Of a DNA stretch of 64,000 bases, positions 32,943-44,688 are shown piece by piece (position 1 is the first letter of the stretch; each line of letters opens with the position of its first letter). Both the position numbers and the translations under genes were made by a program. This stretch comes from Medicago truncatula (lineage: Eukaryota; Streptophyta; Magnoliopsida; Fabales; Fabaceae). The stretch lies in contig NC_053049.1 in the NCBI RefSeq assembly GCF_003473485.1, forward strand, positions 9,610,001 to 9,674,000, read 5' to 3'. The notes under the pieces are model-generated. The model was not told the DNA's origin and searched no databases. It saw nothing but the letters and a program-made list of their open reading frames with translations.

Positions 32943-35680
32943 TTAACATGTTGGCAGATCTGGTGGGGGATGTGGTAAAGACTCCAGATCTCCTTTTCCA
33001 TTCTTCACTATAAATACCATTCCTAGTCCCCATGATTGGTGTATATCTATGTGGCAGTGCATGTACCACACACCTGCAAAAAGTTATATCATTGACTATA
33101 AGAAATGAATAATTCCTTCAGCCAAAAAGAAAAAAAGAAATCAACAGTTTCGTGATTGTTTTTATATGCAAATGTTAGAGGTCAATTTGTTAGGAGGAGG
33201 GAGAATTTGTTAGCAGCAAAGATCAAACCCTGGATGTTTAGTAAAATAGAAAAATGAAATACATTGATGTGGTGTATACCTGGATTATCAGCCACAAAAC
33301 GGACAGCTGCCCATCCACCGACCGGAACTCCAATTGTATTCATATATGGGGGATCCACCAAATTGAATTGTGCAGTTAGTGGATTATAGTTTCCTGTGCC
33401 ATATCCTACAACGTAAAAGCTGTAGCCATGGATGTGAATTGGGTGATTTTCAATGTTGACTGTTCCTGTGTTCTGCAAAATGAGTTGCACCTTGGTACCA
33501 TATTCAAGGACCTTAGTTCTAGTTCCATTCAATGACTCCGTGTCATATGGAATGTTGTTAGGAGCACCATTAACGAAGTCGTAGAACTTAGAGGGTGCGT
33601 CAGGAAAATCTTCAGTGTACAATCCATTTATTTTCTTATAATAAGCTTCTAGGATTGAAATATGGGGATGAACGAAACTTATATTGTTCATTGAAGCTGT
33701 CAGCACCCCATTATTCATGGCTTGACAGTTTTGTTTGGGTGTCTTTGAGTGGCATTTTTTAACATTCAATCCAATGGTGATGAATATATTTTTATCAATT
33801 TCTTTGAAAACACTCACTTGATTTAGGCTCCTTAATCCGTCCATGACTGTCTTAACAGCCAGCTTATCATCAGGTTTAGGTAATTTAGCTGGTAAATACG
33901 AACTGTTAGATTCTGCCCCTATATAATTGAAGTAGGCTATGGCTGAAACATTTTGATATTTGACAATCCTGCCAGACTTGTAAGGTGCAACAGCTATGGA
34001 GTATTTTCCTACTGGTCGATCAGCTGAAACTAGGACATTCAGTGTTTGACCTGGTCCCAGCATCACTGTGTCTGTCGTGAATGGCTTCGTGTATTCACCA
34101 TCAGCTTCCACGATTGTTAAGTTGTGATTAGCAATGGAAAAGAAGTTCTCCGTGTTTAAACCTGCATTTATTAGTCTTAACAAGTAGGTCCTTCCCGGAA
34201 TCACGTTAAGTTGGTACACATCTGAAAAGATGATAGAAAATGAAACATATAAGTGAAAACTGAAGATAGAAAATTTAAACTACAAAGTTGTGAGTTGCCA
34301 ATTGTCTTAGACTGGTTTAGAAGACCAGTGCCTACGCAGTCTCATGGATATTGTTATGGTGTCAATAGATTCTTAGTGAAAAAAGATTACCACCATGCAC
34401 CATGTTAGCCAAATTATTTTACGTAACTTAATCTGATTGAGCCATCTCTTTATAAAATAATCACTGACATTATTAGATGTATACTATGAAGCACTAACAC
34501 AGACGCGGACATTAAAAATCACATTCAAACATACACGTAGAGACCAGTAATAATTTAAGAAAATAGAATGATTGAGTGTGTCAGTTGTGTCAGTGTTGGA
34601 CACCGGACATGTTTTCAGTATGAAGTGTCAATGTGGCATAGGTTGTATACAATATTAAGGAACCCCCATTAAATGAAATCAATATTTTCACTATCACTTG
34701 TTATTTATCTTCTTTTTTCTCAAAAATACCATTAATTGAGCAGTTGTAGTTAGGGCCTGGGTGACTGTTAATGGTATATGCATCTGCTGGAGGTGGAGCT
34801 CCTCCATTAACTAGAGTGGCATGCTCAATTTGTTGAAGATCCTGCAGCCAATATTCCCCTGCCATATTCCGAATTAGCTCACAACATTAGTGCTGTATAG
34901 AGAAAACATACAACTTGAAACATTGAATTCAAACCAAAGGAACCACATTGAAGTTACCTAGTATAATTAGTTGCTCTTGATAAGGAGCCTTAAATGGGAA
35001 AGGTACCCTATTCTTTGGATAAACAATCATAGCTCCATGAACCGTTCCTCTCAGCCAAGAAACATGAGCATGCCAAAAGAAAGTGCCCTTTTGATTCACC
35101 ACTGTAAAGTTATAGGTGAAACTCTGGCCTGCTTGAATTGGACATTGTGTAATAAAGGATGGTCCATCATACCAGCATGATAGCCGCTGCCGGATACCAT
35201 GCCTAAAATTCGAAAATCAAGTTTGTTAGTTAAATTATCATTTTTGATTAAATGAACTGCATTATGTATGCGGTTTTGCTTGAAATTACCAGTGAATTGT
35301 AACATTGAAAGGTGTCTTATTGGTAACCTTGACTATGATTCTGTCATCTTCTTGCGCGTAAACAACAGGTCCTGGATACATACCATTGACCGTGACAATG
35401 TCTTTTGAGTTGCAAAGTTTTGTAACTCTTTTAGTTTGAACCTGTAGAGTAACCATTAAGCAGATCAACAATAGTTAATATTGCTTTTGAACTTTGAAAA
35501 CCACAAATAAATAGAAATATTTTTTCTACAAATGTGAAGGTCAAAATGGAACAAAGAAAATACCTTGAAATCATAGAACCTTGTTGATTCTCCCCTTGCA
35601 TAATGTGCCATAAGTTTGACATTGTAAGTAGTACATATCACACTCAACCATAGAATAAACAAGGTGACAAAGTTGGCCAT
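32943..35680 (-). CDS. LAC: Laccase (multicopper oxidase), six exons
   Basis: Exons on the minus strand: 35680-35564, 35441-35290, 35202-34958, 34858-34730, 34221-33280, 33073-32943, all GT-AG with matching phases, giving 571 residues. The N-terminus [18 protein letters not shown] is a secretion signal, so the enzyme should be apoplastic. All four copper motifs are present: HWHG split across exons 2/3, [23 protein letters not shown], and [16 protein letters not shown]. Leu lies ten residues after the type-1 Cys, as in typical plant laccases. It also has [13 protein letters not shown] and [11 protein letters not shown], common in the family, and several N-glycosylation sequons. Laccases oxidise phenolics, chiefly monolignols, and in one seed-coat member flavonoids. 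The length and intron pattern are those of an intact gene. Subgroup (LAC7/14/15-like) is a guess. Confidence 0.95.
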
Positions 35681-36472
35681 TTTAAGTAGTGAATATAGAT
35701 TGTGGCACAAGGTAGAATGGAAGAGAAGCCCTTTTAAAAGAGTACTGAAACTCTTTTTTGTTAGATTTTATTTTATTAAAGCAAAGTCAGAAAAACACTA
35801 TTGATGCAGGTTCTATTCTATTTGTCAGCTTTCATGATTCATCTAGCGTGAATTGGTGATGATAAGGTGCTGGGATGTGATTATTCAAGATGACCACAAT
35901 GGTAGGGAAGGTTTCAACAAACCCTTTTCTTCCCATCCTATCTGTTTTTATCTAATTCTCTTCTTTCTTGTCAACATTTTCTGTTACAAATCATACCATT
36001 GACTCAAATAGAGGACACACATGCTTCTAAACATGCTCCACCATAATCAACCACCACTTCCCTTTCTGTTCTACATGTTTTTTCCCATGAATATTAATGT
36101 TTTTATAACTGCTTTTAGAGTAAGAATGTTTGGTCAAGTTGATTATTTATTTTCTCAAACAAAAAAAAAAAAGTTGATTATTATTATTATTAGAGTCATG
36201 CTAACAAATGTTCTTTAGGGCATTTGTTAAGGATTCAAAATTAGAAATTATTGATGAAATTATTAATTTCATATCTTTTTGGTGTTAATCCTTCGGTTCT
36301 CAACGAAAGAGGGTCCTGGTAACTCGAAGTTTGGTCGGGAGGCAAGTAAAACTCGGTCAAGAGTTATACTATCCATAAATCGAATTTGAGTTCTTTTGAA
36401 CAATTCATTCTAGGCGATCTATAAATTAATCTTATATTGAAAACCATATATGGTATAAGCTCAAGCCACGTA
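35681..36472 (-). promoter_or_regulatory. Upstream region of the laccase
   Basis: The 5' flank lies to the right of 35680. A CTTTTAAAAG word at 35731-35740 on either strand could serve as a weak TATA element about 50 bp upstream of the ATG, which would leave a very short leader. Nothing else is distinctive. A small open frame at 36021-36218 is not supported. Confidence 0.3.
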
Positions 36473-36481
36473 TATGAATTA

Positions 36482-36974
36482 GGGTTAAATATGATTTTGA
36501 TCCCTATAAATATACAAACTTTTCGTTTTAGTCCCTCTAAAATTTTCCTTCAACTTTTAGTCCTCTAAAATTTTCCATCTTCATTTTTGTCCCTCCTTTA
36601 AAGTAAACTCATATGTAAAATTCATATTTTTGAATAAAATTTTGCAGAAAAATTCATAATATTATAAGAATCTCTCCCAAAAAAATTTAGAATTTTTTAA
36701 CAAAACATGAATTTAGTATGAATTTTTATGGTTAAAAATTCATATTAAATTTATGTTTTTTTTAAAAATTCTAAATTTTTTTGGGAAAGATTTTTACAAT
36801 ATTCTACACATTTATGCACAATTTCATTGAAAAAAAAAATACTAAAATTAACTTAAAAATAGGGACCAAAAGTAGTGATTGAAAATTTTATAGGGACTAA
36901 AAGTTGAAGGAAAATTTTAGAGGACTAAAACGAAAAGTTGGTATATTTATAGGAATAAAAAACATATTTAACCC
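36482..36974. mobile_element. 493-bp MITE, family B copy 2
   Basis: Ends GGGTTAAATATGATTTTGAT and AAAACATATTTAACCC, with the same AACTTTTCGTTTTAGTCCCT arms as the 20356-20810 copy. The flanking 9-mers TATGAATTA (36473-36481) and TGTGAATTA (36975-36983) match at 8 of 9 positions, a decayed duplication. Confidence 0.85.
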
Positions 36975-37004
36975 TGTGAATTATCCCTTCAGCTATCACT
37001 TTTT

Positions 37005-37085
37005 AATTTTTGGGTGGTTGGGGTTCGAACCTCGGACCTTGCATATTTTATGCATTGTCCTTACCAACTGAGCTAAGCTCATGAG
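37005..37085 (-). mobile_element. tRNA-derived SINE, copy 3
   Basis: Minus strand: TTAGCTCAGTTGGTAAGGAC (A box) and GAGGTTCGAACCCC (B box). It is the best preserved of the four copies and sits 30 bp from the family B MITE. Confidence 0.7.
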
Positions 37086-37534
37086 GATCCTTTAACTATC
37101 ACTTAGCAGTACATTTCTTGAACGAGAAAAATTAATGATATTTCACTTTTTTATTTTATTTTTATAAGGATGATATATTTCACTGTGTCTGAGTTGTATT
37201 GAAAACCAAATTAATTTGTTTAGAGTAATGTCTTTTACAATATGTTTTATTATTCCTTTCCACATGATTGAACCAATTTAGTGAGACCAACAAAGTGTGA
37301 CACTTAATATCTGGATGTATTCATCTTTAGCTCTTAGCCAAAGATACCATAAGTTTAAAAAAAAAATCCAATTTAGTGAGTATCTCTCGTCTACTCAAAA
37401 TTGGTATTATTCATTATTATTCTATAGTCACAAAGCAATCGCATTTTTAGGGTTGAATAAATAAAGCAGTGATAAGACTACGATTTAGACAACTCAAACT
37501 TTCATTATCACTTTGTAGTTGGGGAAAGAGGTGA

Positions 37535-37535
<1 letters not shown>
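37086..37535. other. Intergenic, no gene seen
   Basis: AT-rich and non-coding. Confidence 0.4.

Positions 37536-37586
<51 letters not shown>
37536..37586. repeat. Compound (TA)n(TG)n microsatellite
   Basis: About 20 TA units followed by 5-6 GT units. A further (TA)n run is at about 37720-37739. Confidence 0.95.
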
Positions 37587-37587
<1 letters not shown>

Positions 37588-37739
37588 GGTCACTTTGTTT
37601 TGCTTTTATTGGACATCTTCGTCTTCTCATTCATAAGCAAAGTTGATGCGCCTTCACATACCTAGACCATCATTATTGGAATAAATTATAGTACCACAAC
37701 AATCTACATTTCACTTTCTATATATATATATATATATAT

Positions 37740-40499
37740 CATATCAACGACGATGCTATGATATTTTACTTCTAAGGAGTAACACAAATTATTGTTAAAA
37801 TTTCAAACGATTTTTAAGCATTAGTAATTTAGGATAGACCCTAGGCTACATGAGACATTTCTCCATCACAATTTATAAACATTTTCCTTCTAATTAACAC
37901 ATACTTTGTCATCATGCCTACAATGCATGTTTTGCATGGTACCTTTACCAAACGATTCGGTTTGCAAAGAAAACATTTCAACCCTGATTATGATGTTGTA
38001 GTTTCTTTTATACATTCCTCGTGCAACTTACTACAAATATATCCAGTTAATTATAAACTGCAACTTACTACAAATGTATCCAGTTAATTATAAACTATTG
38101 GTCAACTCAATTTTATTTTATTTTTGACTCATATAGATCTAATTAACCAGCTAATGACCTCAATCATTGGCAACGTAACTACAAGTTTTCTATCATTATT
38201 CCAAATTATTTGTTTGATTGAAAAATTAATCCTTAAACCTCGAATATATATATTTTATAAGAGTGCATTGTTAATGAACTAAATCTCGATAACTTGTTTT
38301 TTCACGTTTTTTCTTTCTAGGTTAAAATTCATTTTTCTTTTAACTTATGAAATAGTTTATCCACCGGCAAGGGTAAGTAAGAAGCCCTACTACTTTTACA
38401 AATAAAGAGCAATTAGAGTAAACTTTATCCTAAACAATTTATGTCATATACTATCATAAATTATTCTACGTACTTATACAAATTAAATTAAGTTATATGC
38501 ACAAATAAACTCTCGAATTTTAGATCGCTAATCCATAGAGTTTTGCTCTGGTTTTAAATTAAGCCCTCATAAATAGTGGGATTGGAACCCTTCGGTCTCA
38601 TATTAGTCCGTCCTTGAGTCTGATATCGATTTTTATTTTTATTTTGAAAAGTCTCTTGACTTTCTCCAAATCATATGAAATCACCCTTGAGTTAAAATGT
38701 GGACCATAGTATTTGAGAGACACTTGAAGGACAAGTCTTAATATATATGCAAACAAGCTTAATTGGCCAAAATGGAGCAACAAGATGATTGTGTTTTATG
38801 CATGCCATGATTTATATATAAATAGTAACTTCTAAAACACGCTTATGGCCAGCTAGCATGTAGTGATGACAGTGCCAACTGTAGCAAATACTATAAATTA
38901 ACTTCATGCACATTTCATATGTAAGTTAAGTTTTTACCATTTTAATTTTCTTTAGCTTAAATACCAAGTAATGTATATGTAGCGAAAATTGTTTAATAAC
39001 CAAGCCAAACCCGTGCATGCGTATCAAATATTTTTTTTCTCCTTTATGAGTAACTGCATGCATGATCCAAATTTGTTTGTAATGAATGGAGTAGTTTCAA
39101 CCTTTATGTATGCGTATCAATGCATGCTTTCTAAAATACCTCGTCTGGATTGTACAAACAACTGAGCTGACAGAATATATGTTAACCGAATTTGAGGCAC
39201 AATCATGGATAATACATTGTACAAACATTGTCGACATAAAAGTTTTTTTACACATATACATCTAAGATGGTGGAGAGAGAGATGGATTCATAAACCGTTA
39301 GGACAAAGAGCCATCTTCAAGGGACCTAAATTCCCTGCATAAATTATTGCGTGCTACATGAGGTAATCAATCTCTATCATTAATTTGAGATCAGACGGCT
39401 CATATCACATATCTATCATTGATTTGGGATCACACAATTACAATTGAAAATCTGAATTCATCTCCAAGGTGTTAATGTTAGTCTAATAGTTGGACTTTAA
39501 AAACTTCTTACAAGACACACAAATATATACGAGAACCAATAGTTAGATACGACGACCTTACATCACAAATATAAAACCAACTTAAGGGACAATTTTTTTG
39601 AACCAATATCTCGGATACTGGCCTCAAATGAATTAACCAATTAGTCAAGATTGAATTTAGATTTGTTGTAGTCACAAGTCCATGGATTCACCGTAAATAG
39701 TACATTGATGACCATTAAATCAAATTCGGACATATTTGGTCGATTTAATCTTCATCTAATAGTCATTAATGTTCTCCGGTTCGATTATCTCTGGTACTAA
39801 TTTAGATGGGATAATTTAACTTCTTAAAAAAAAAAAAATAACCATATTATATATAAATAGTACGATATATACACATATATGTTAGACTTCCCTAAAATTG
39901 GGTTCATCAATAATGACCTTTTATCCCAGATACTAACCTTTGAGTTTCTTCTTTTGTTTTCTTGTTTTTTTCTCTTGTTTTCTTGTTGTTGAGTCTCATT
40001 TGGCTTAGTTTTATCACATTTCCTTATTAGTCACTTAAATATATTATATGCATTTGTTAAATGATTATGTTTTGAGTTGTGACTTATGTATAATAGTTAA
40101 GCATTTTTAATTTGTAGACTTTGATGGTTTCAACTTCCACCTTGTTAATTTGGTCGTTAGGCATTAAGACTATTGTTTTTGTGTTTTTTTTGAGTGGCAA
40201 AGCACCACATCTAACATCAGCTCTCCATAGTCAAACTTTGATGGTTTCCACCTTTACTTGCTAGTTAAGCTTTGTCCTAAAACAGAAATTCGATAAGTGC
40301 TTAAACAAGGGTTAAACTTGGGGAAACCTAATTTCTTGTAGCTTGATTTTGTTAAAGGGGCAATAAGGGGGCAAAGTGGGTGTCAAAATGATGGATTTTG
40401 GGATGATAATTAATGATATAGAGAAAGTGAGTGTGAAAAATCTCAAGCATTGTTAATTTGGAATATCCAAGAAACTTAATGATAATACAAACTAATATC
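37740..40499. other. Gene-free intergenic DNA
   Basis: AT-rich sequence. A short direct repeat, CAACTTACTACAAATxTATCC, occurs at about 38028 and 38061. One minus frame at 38598-38783 has no recognisable product. Confidence 0.4.
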
Positions 40500-40574
40500 T
40501 TGTTTCGTCCATACCTTGCGTCTTGCGGGGATGACGTTTAATAATATTTGCCGATTCAAAAAAAAAAAAAAAAA
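40500..40574 (+). mobile_element. Probable LINE 3' tail with poly(A)
   Basis: The sequence CTTGCGTCTTGCGGGGATGA leads into TTTGCCGATTC and a run of 17 A at 40558-40574, the look of a retroposed 3' end. The target duplication was not identified. Confidence 0.4.
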
Positions 40575-42754
40575 GTAAAGTTGAATTTCTTTGAAGCCAG
40601 GTAATTAAAAACACTTTTTAATGCGATCAACCAAGTAAATTGATCTCCCAAATCAAAATCATTTGACAATATTGTTCACTATACATTTTGCTACAATTTC
40701 TTGTTGATTTTGATCAAGATTTCACTCAGTAGTAGCTTGGTTCAACTCCAATTGAACATGATTAATTAGTACACTTGATTAATTAAGCACAAATGGTAAT
40801 GAGTTTTGGTTAATAATAAAGGCTAACCCAAGTTTGAATCTTTATTTAAATAATTATTGATCAAATTTTACTTATCATCCTTCTAAACTCTAGATTATTT
40901 TAATATCTTTTTCCTACAAATCAAACGGATAAAACAACAAAAAAAGACAATAGAGTTTTAGAAGAGATAATGAAAGGACAATGTATGCATTTTAGTTCCA
41001 AAATGCCCCTATAGATTTTATTTTTTAGGGGGTTTTACTAATTTGCAATCGATAGGTTTTTATTGTTTTATTATTCATGTTGGACTTTTCATTTTAGTGA
41101 ATTACAAGTACCCCCATAATAATAAAAAATCAATGCAAATAAATCAACATATAGATATAAGTGTACTAATTATCTGAATATTATTTTTGAAAAAAGTAAA
41201 TGTCTTGGACTAACTAGAGGAAGGTATCATAGGGAAAGAAAGCAACTGTGACTATGACTCATAAACTACTACATCAGCTTTTGGTTACCAGTTATTGCTC
41301 ACAAATTGTGCTTTGTTATTTTAGGAAAACATCCACTAAGAACAAGGAACCATAAATTTTGTCTTAGATTGTACTTGTAACTGAGACATTTGGTCTTCCA
41401 TTGTTCAAGTAATCATATTAACAAAATTGATAGAGGTCGGGATTGGGGTTCAAACATTACACTTATTCATATAAAAGTGAATTTGTAATCATTAAATTAC
41501 TTGAAAAAAATTGATACTACAAAAAAATTGTTTCATAATCACAATTCAAATGATAAAAAGATGTAAAAATATTTGATAGGTTAGAGTAAATTTCTAACTC
41601 AATTCCTCATTTTTTTTAGCATTTATTATGTGTGAATTTTACTACTAAACTTTTTAAATTGTTTAACTGAAGTCTATGTTCTACTTTTAACTTGTATCTA
41701 CAAACACTATGCACTCATATGAGAATTGCTCAAAGCATAGCCAATTTCACAAGTACTACCATTTTTCTTGTGTGCTTCAAAAAAACATAGTAACTCCTTG
41801 CTATAGAATGAGAAAAACCCTTCCAAAATTCAAGATTTGACATCCAATTCAAAAAAATAGCATAAAAAATATCTGATTCTCAATCAACTTTAGTGACAGT
41901 TACGGACTATCAATGCTAATTATAACCATTAATCAATTTGTAAAAATTCAAATTTGAAGAATGCTATTTCATTAAATTAAACAAACATGATCTACACCAC
42001 TAAAAATAAAATAAAAAATGATCTTCCCTTTGGCCCAAAAACTAATCTTCCTCCTTTTGCTTTGCTCAAACCACTAGATCAAATGCTACATAAAACGATC
42101 TATTTATTTTAATTATCTCACCAAATATGTTTTAAAAACAAAACCGAACAATTCAATCAGTTGAACCGTGAACTGCATTTGTTACACTTAATTAGTATGC
42201 GGTTTGTCCCAGTTCAAGCCGTTTAAAGCAATTGAACCATGATCCAGATTTCGTTTTTAAAACATGATTCACTACTTTCAAATTCATAAGATATACTTAA
42301 TCAAAAATACTCATAAGCTTCATCAAAATCAAAATCCAGCATATATATAAACCTTAAAATTAATCTCCTAGAAACGGACCGGATTTGTGTACAATCAAGT
42401 CAACCTCGTCTAAATTGTCCGAACAAGGTTAGATGGTCTAAATTTTAAAATCTTAACTTAAAATCTAGGCCATCCCATCTTGATCAGAAGGTTCAAATGT
42501 GACCGATTGCAGTCAACTGCACTTGATCCAAATCCTCTAGCAAGTAACAACATAATAACAAATTTACAAACAAGAAGCTAGTACAAAATTGAGTTGATAT
42601 AATGTCATAACAATTTCATTAACATCAAACAAAAGCCAACAAGATCCAACAAAGTCAACACACACACACACAAGACTAAATTTTGATGATGACAAGATGA
42701 ATAACTAAAGAACCCAAGAACACAAAGAGTTAATATTACAAACCGAAAAAGAGA
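40575..42754. other. Gene-free intergenic DNA
   Basis: AT-rich. The stretch 42100-42540 is somewhat GC-richer with GAACCGTG- and GGTTCAA-type words typical of decayed transposon interiors. No gene is seen. Confidence 0.4.
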
Positions 42755-43018
42755 TCAAGAACGAAGGTTGGATTTTGAAGGAAGAGAAGTGGTGGGACCC
42801 TCAAAAGGAAGATGAGAAACAGGGGTAGTAACCATGAGAGGAAGATCATCGTTGTTGTTATCATCTTCAATGTCAGTGGTGGTAAGGTTGATGCAAGAAC
42901 AACGTTCCAAGGAAGCAAAGAAAGCAGAAGCCACGTTGGTGCCGACCCAGTTGGCAACTCTGTCAAGTTTGTCGCATGATATCAACCCACATGCGTTGTT
43001 GTTGCTGTTGTTGGACAT
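42755..43018 (-). CDS. Small conserved-looking protein, 87 residues
   Basis: A single exon starts [20 protein letters not shown] and runs through [20 protein letters not shown] then [13 protein letters not shown] to a stop at 42755. The Cys/Ser-rich core ([34 protein letters not shown]) looks like a compact amphipathic unit, and I believe similar small plant proteins of unknown function exist. It is followed by an acidic Asp/Asn linker and a Pro/Ser tail. A TATA-like TATATAC at about 43152-43158 on the minus strand lies about 135 bp upstream. GC content is higher than in the flanks. Function is not known; the alternative is a chance frame, made unlikely by the composition and promoter. Confidence 0.7.
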   Translation of the reverse strand: MSNNSNNNACGLISCDKLDRVANWVGTNVASAFFASLERCSCINLTTTDIEDDNNNDDLPLMVTTPVSHLPFEGPTTSLPSKSNLRS

Positions 43019-44059
43019 TGTTGAAGGTTTGGAATGGAATTTGTAGCAAACAAGATGAATACAGAGAGAGGTTGGAGTTTTGTTTGTGGAGGTATGGGAC
43101 AGGGGAATTTTGTTGGAAACGTGTTTTGTGAAGGAAAAGGGAAAAGAAAAGTATATATTGAATTGAATTTTATTTTATTTTTTGACTCAAAAGTTTGTAT
43201 TGAAATAGATTAAAGTGTTAATAGTGTTTTAGCTCTGTAATATAAGTTATTTCTGGTTTTTCCCTTTGTAAAATATTTTTTTTTTGAATTTCATCCTTGT
43301 AATTTGAAGATTTTTTGGTTTTGGACCTTCATGAAAAATTTCGTTCCTTGTAATTTGAGCAAATTTCGGTTAACCCTTTGCCATATCTTTGATTTTGTAT
43401 GGTTAAAAATCACCAAGCACACACCACGCCCCTCCATCTCTATTCCTACGCTCTTCAACAAGGTTCTCCCAAAGTCTTCGTTTTGCCGACAAATCACATT
43501 TGGAATAGACATTAATGGCTATACATCTTCTTTTCTCTACCCTCACTCCAAACACACCCCTACATATCCTTCCCTTTGGAATGAAAATAACAAGTTAGCA
43601 CTTGATTTTCTCCAAATAGAAAGAATACCCTCACTACTACCTTCGGACGCTCTAATCACGAGGACAAATTAAATGTGTCTTTAATATAATACTATTTGTT
43701 TTGTCTTTTGTGAGTATTAAAAAAAGTTTAATTTATATACTAAAGAGATCAAAGAGGAAAAAATGTGTTTATGTTTGTTTAAATGAAAAATGTTTCATTA
43801 AACTGAATGAAGTAATTTATAATTTTATATTATTTAAATATGGTGTCTTATCAAAACTAAGTAAGTTTTATGTTTATTGTAATAACAAATTAAATTACTT
43901 AATTGTTTATTTTTTTTAGGTAGTTAATCTAATTCAGATGATTAAATGACTTAAAACTAATTCAAGAAATTTATTTATTGAATTAAATTAGGTACAATAA
44001 GAAAAATAAGTAGCTAAGTAATTTAATTTATTATTAAAATTACTTAAATTGGTTTTTTT
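43019..44059. other. Intergenic, no confident gene
   Basis: A + frame at 43304-43672 (122 codons) has a plausible length but no domain I recognise, and the opposite strand is open as well. TTTTGAATTTCATCCTTGTA-type words at 43283-43360 resemble the inner arm of an inverted-repeat element. Confidence 0.35.
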
Positions 44060-44135
44060 TTTTGGGTGGTGGCTGAGTTCGAACTCCCGACCTTACATAT
44101 TATTATGCATTGTCCATACCAACTGAGCTAAGTTT
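44060..44135 (-). mobile_element. tRNA-derived SINE, copy 4
   Basis: Minus strand: CTTAGCTCAGTTGGTATGGA (A box) then GGGAGTTCGAACTC (B box), with a T-run at its + strand left side (44053-44062) that corresponds to the poly(A) end. Confidence 0.6.
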
Positions 44136-44544
44136 GGTTTGATTTGACTTGATTATCTAATTAATCAATTTAAAAAAAATATTGAGGAAAGAACTTTTTT
44201 TATTGATTAAAATGGTACTAATGATGTACCAAAAAAATGGTATTAATTATCATTTTACAACTGTTGTCAATCAAATTTGAACTTTGTATTTTGAGGTTAT
44301 AACGTCAAGCTCCTAACATTGAGTTATCACCTAGGTATATTAATGAACTAATTAATTAATTAATTTTAATTAATTATTAAAATAATTAAATTATTATAAC
44401 CTAAGTCAATGATGTTAGCACTTTATAATATAAACGACTAATCTGGGAAAAAAATTAAAATAAATGACAAATTCAAAATTTGAAATTAAGTTTAGAGATT
44501 GTACGAGTAATTTCATTTGACTTTATATGTCACTTCTGTATATT

Positions 44545-44688
44545 CATTGGGTTCGAATCCAATCCGATGATGCAAAAACGTTAAATCTTTTTGAGGAAGA
44601 GTTTTATCATTTATTGTGGCTCTACCATTCTTGATGGATTAATCTCTGGAATTGCACGCAGTGAGTACCCTGTTAAAAAAAAAAAAAA
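44545..44688 (+). mobile_element. Possible second SINE type with poly(A)
   Basis: GGGTTCGAATCC at 44549-44560 is a good polymerase III B box. About 115 bp later the sequence ends GAGTACCCTGTT followed by 12 A. The A box is not evident. Confidence 0.35.

Noticed and set aside
37005..37085. Possible tRNA gene (A and B boxes)
   Set aside because: No acceptor or anticodon stem can be formed, and the same module recurs three more times, so it is a SINE.
43304..43672. 122-codon plus-strand frame
   Set aside because: No domain, promoter or start context, and it overlaps sequence that looks like an inverted-repeat arm. It was left as intergenic.
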